DNA from: Treponema sp.
GTDB lineage: Bacteria > Spirochaetota > Spirochaetia > Treponematales > Breznakiellaceae
DNA length: 6,301 bases
Direction: 5' to 3'
Assembly (NCBI GenBank): GCA_031266635.1
Contig: JAISAN010000114.1
Location: 1 to 6,301, forward strand
How positions within the stretch are numbered: position 1 is the first letter of the stretch; each line of letters starts with the position of its first letter. A model generated the notes under the pieces. The model saw nothing but the letters and a program-made list of their open reading frames with translations. It was not told the origin of the DNA and did not search any database. Made by a program: the position numbers and the translations under genes. This document shows positions 5,544 through 6,301 of the stretch, piece after piece.

Positions 5544-6301
5544 ATGTTTTGGAGAATGATCGGGGGCGCCCTGTTCAGACAGTGGAAAAAAATGCTGATG
5601 GTAGCTTTCACCATCGCCCTGGGTTCCTCGCTGGCCACCGCCATGCTGAACGTGATGCTGGATGTGGGAGACAAGGTAAACCAGGAATTAAAAACCTATG
5701 GCGCGAATATCAACGTACTGCCCAGGGGAGCCTCCCTGCTGGACGACCTTTACGGCGTCAGCGAAGGTTCCGGGGTGTCGGATAAATATTTAAACGAGGA
5801 CGAACTGGGAAACATCAAAACCATTTTTTGGGCCTTTAACATCGTTGATTTTACCCCCTACCTGAACGCCAGGGTGCGGCTGGATTCGCCGGACAGTCCG
5901 GCGGGGCCGGAGCTGAAACTGGTGGGGACCTGGTTTGACCGCCACCTGGAGCTGCCCACCGGGGAGGAACTGGACACGGGGATCCGGAACATGAAACGCT
6001 GGTGGGATGTCCGGGGCCGCTGGCTGAACAGCGCGGACGAAGACGCCGCCATGATAGGGCAGAGCGCCGCGGCCCGCCGCCGCGTTAAACTGGGAGATAC
6101 CGTTACCGTGTGGTCGGGAGACCGGCACAAACAGTTTACCGTGGCGGGGATCTTCAACGCCGGGGGGGACGAGGATGAGGAAATTTACGTGCCCCTGGCG
6201 GCGGCCCAGGAACTAACCGGCCGGCCGGGACTGGTAAGCCGGGTGGAGGTCAGCGCCCTCACCACGCCGGATAACGAGTTGTCCCGCCGGGCCGCCCAGG
6301 A
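5544..6301 (+). CDS. ABC transporter permease, MacB/FtsX type, N-terminal part
   Basis: The frame is open for 252 codons to the right edge, so the C-terminal three membrane segments expected of this family are missing. The ATG at 5544 has AAGGA (5533-5537) six bases upstream, overlapping the last base of the previous stop, so the two genes are probably translated together. A short basic N-terminus leads into one membrane segment (about 14-38, AFTIALGSSLATAML). A large periplasmic MacB-type core domain then follows, including YGANINVLPRG (52-62), a WWDVRGRWL segment (143-151) and KLGDTVTVW (182-190). Proteins of this arrangement sit next to the DUF2318 gene in the Campylobacter P19 locus (cj1661), normally with a second permease and an ATPase. 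The substrate is not established; transport of a reductant or metal-handling molecule across the inner membrane has been suggested for the locus. Confidence 0.9.
   Translation, partial: MFWRMIGGALFRQWKKMLMVAFTIALGSSLATAMLNVMLDVGDKVNQELKTYGANINVLPRGASLLDDLYGVSEGSGVSDKYLNEDELGNIKTIFWAFNIVDFTPYLNARVRLDSPDSPAGPELKLVGTWFDRHLELPTGEELDTGIRNMKRWWDVRGRWLNSADEDAAMIGQSAAARRRVKLGDTVTVWSGDRHKQFTVAGIFNAGGDEDEEIYVPLAAAQELTGRPGLVSRVEVSALTTPDNELSRRAAQ

Noticed and set aside
5120..5674. A 184-codon minus-strand frame across the DUF2318-permease junction.
   Set aside because: It is antisense to the CxxC domain and the permease start, both of which are supported by family motifs.

Overview
The window reads as a spirochaete, most likely a Treponema (moderate to good confidence). 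The best evidence is the lipoprotein at 3532-4122, which closely resembles the T. pallidum 34-kDa lipoprotein antigen Tp34 (Tpd, TP0971). The fairly GC-rich, Gly/Ala/Arg-rich coding sequence suggests an environmental or gut treponeme rather than T. pallidum itself. No species can be named from the sequence alone.

Layout. (1) 1-661, minus strand: the 5' part of a gene for an exported protein of unrecognised function that runs off the left edge. It has its own promoter (742-770) and a strong ribosome-binding site. A C10 homopolymer lies inside the first ten codons, which makes it a candidate phase-variable gene. (2) 817-1493, minus strand: a compact, AT-richer toxin-antitoxin pair, a Phd/YefM-type antitoxin overlapping a PIN-domain toxin by four bases. 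(3) 1494-1812: a divergent intergenic region holding a putative promoter for the toxin-antitoxin pair, GC-rich inverted repeats, a good sigma-70-type promoter for the rightward operon and two palindromes in that operon's leader. (4) 1813-6301, plus strand: a four-gene run ending at the right edge. It encodes an FTR1-family iron permease with a duplicated periplasmic domain, a P19/Tp34-type metal-binding lipoprotein, a DUF2318 (FtrD-like) membrane protein with a Cys-rich C-terminal domain, and the start of a MacB/FtsX-type ABC permease.

The rightward genes match the order of the Campylobacter jejuni FTR1-P19 iron-uptake locus (cj1658 onward). In that system P19 binds iron and copper in the periplasm and works with FTR1, the permease. 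The DUF2318 protein and the ABC permeases are thought to have accessory, probably redox or transport, roles. By that precedent a second permease, an ATPase and thioredoxin-like proteins should lie just past the right edge.

Two structured palindromic elements split the iron operon: a three-hairpin block (3355-3474) between the permease and lipoprotein genes, and a nested 129-base imperfect palindrome with perfect 12-base ends (4137-4265) before the DUF2318 gene. These, with the homopolymer tract at 632-648, are the least ordinary parts of the window.
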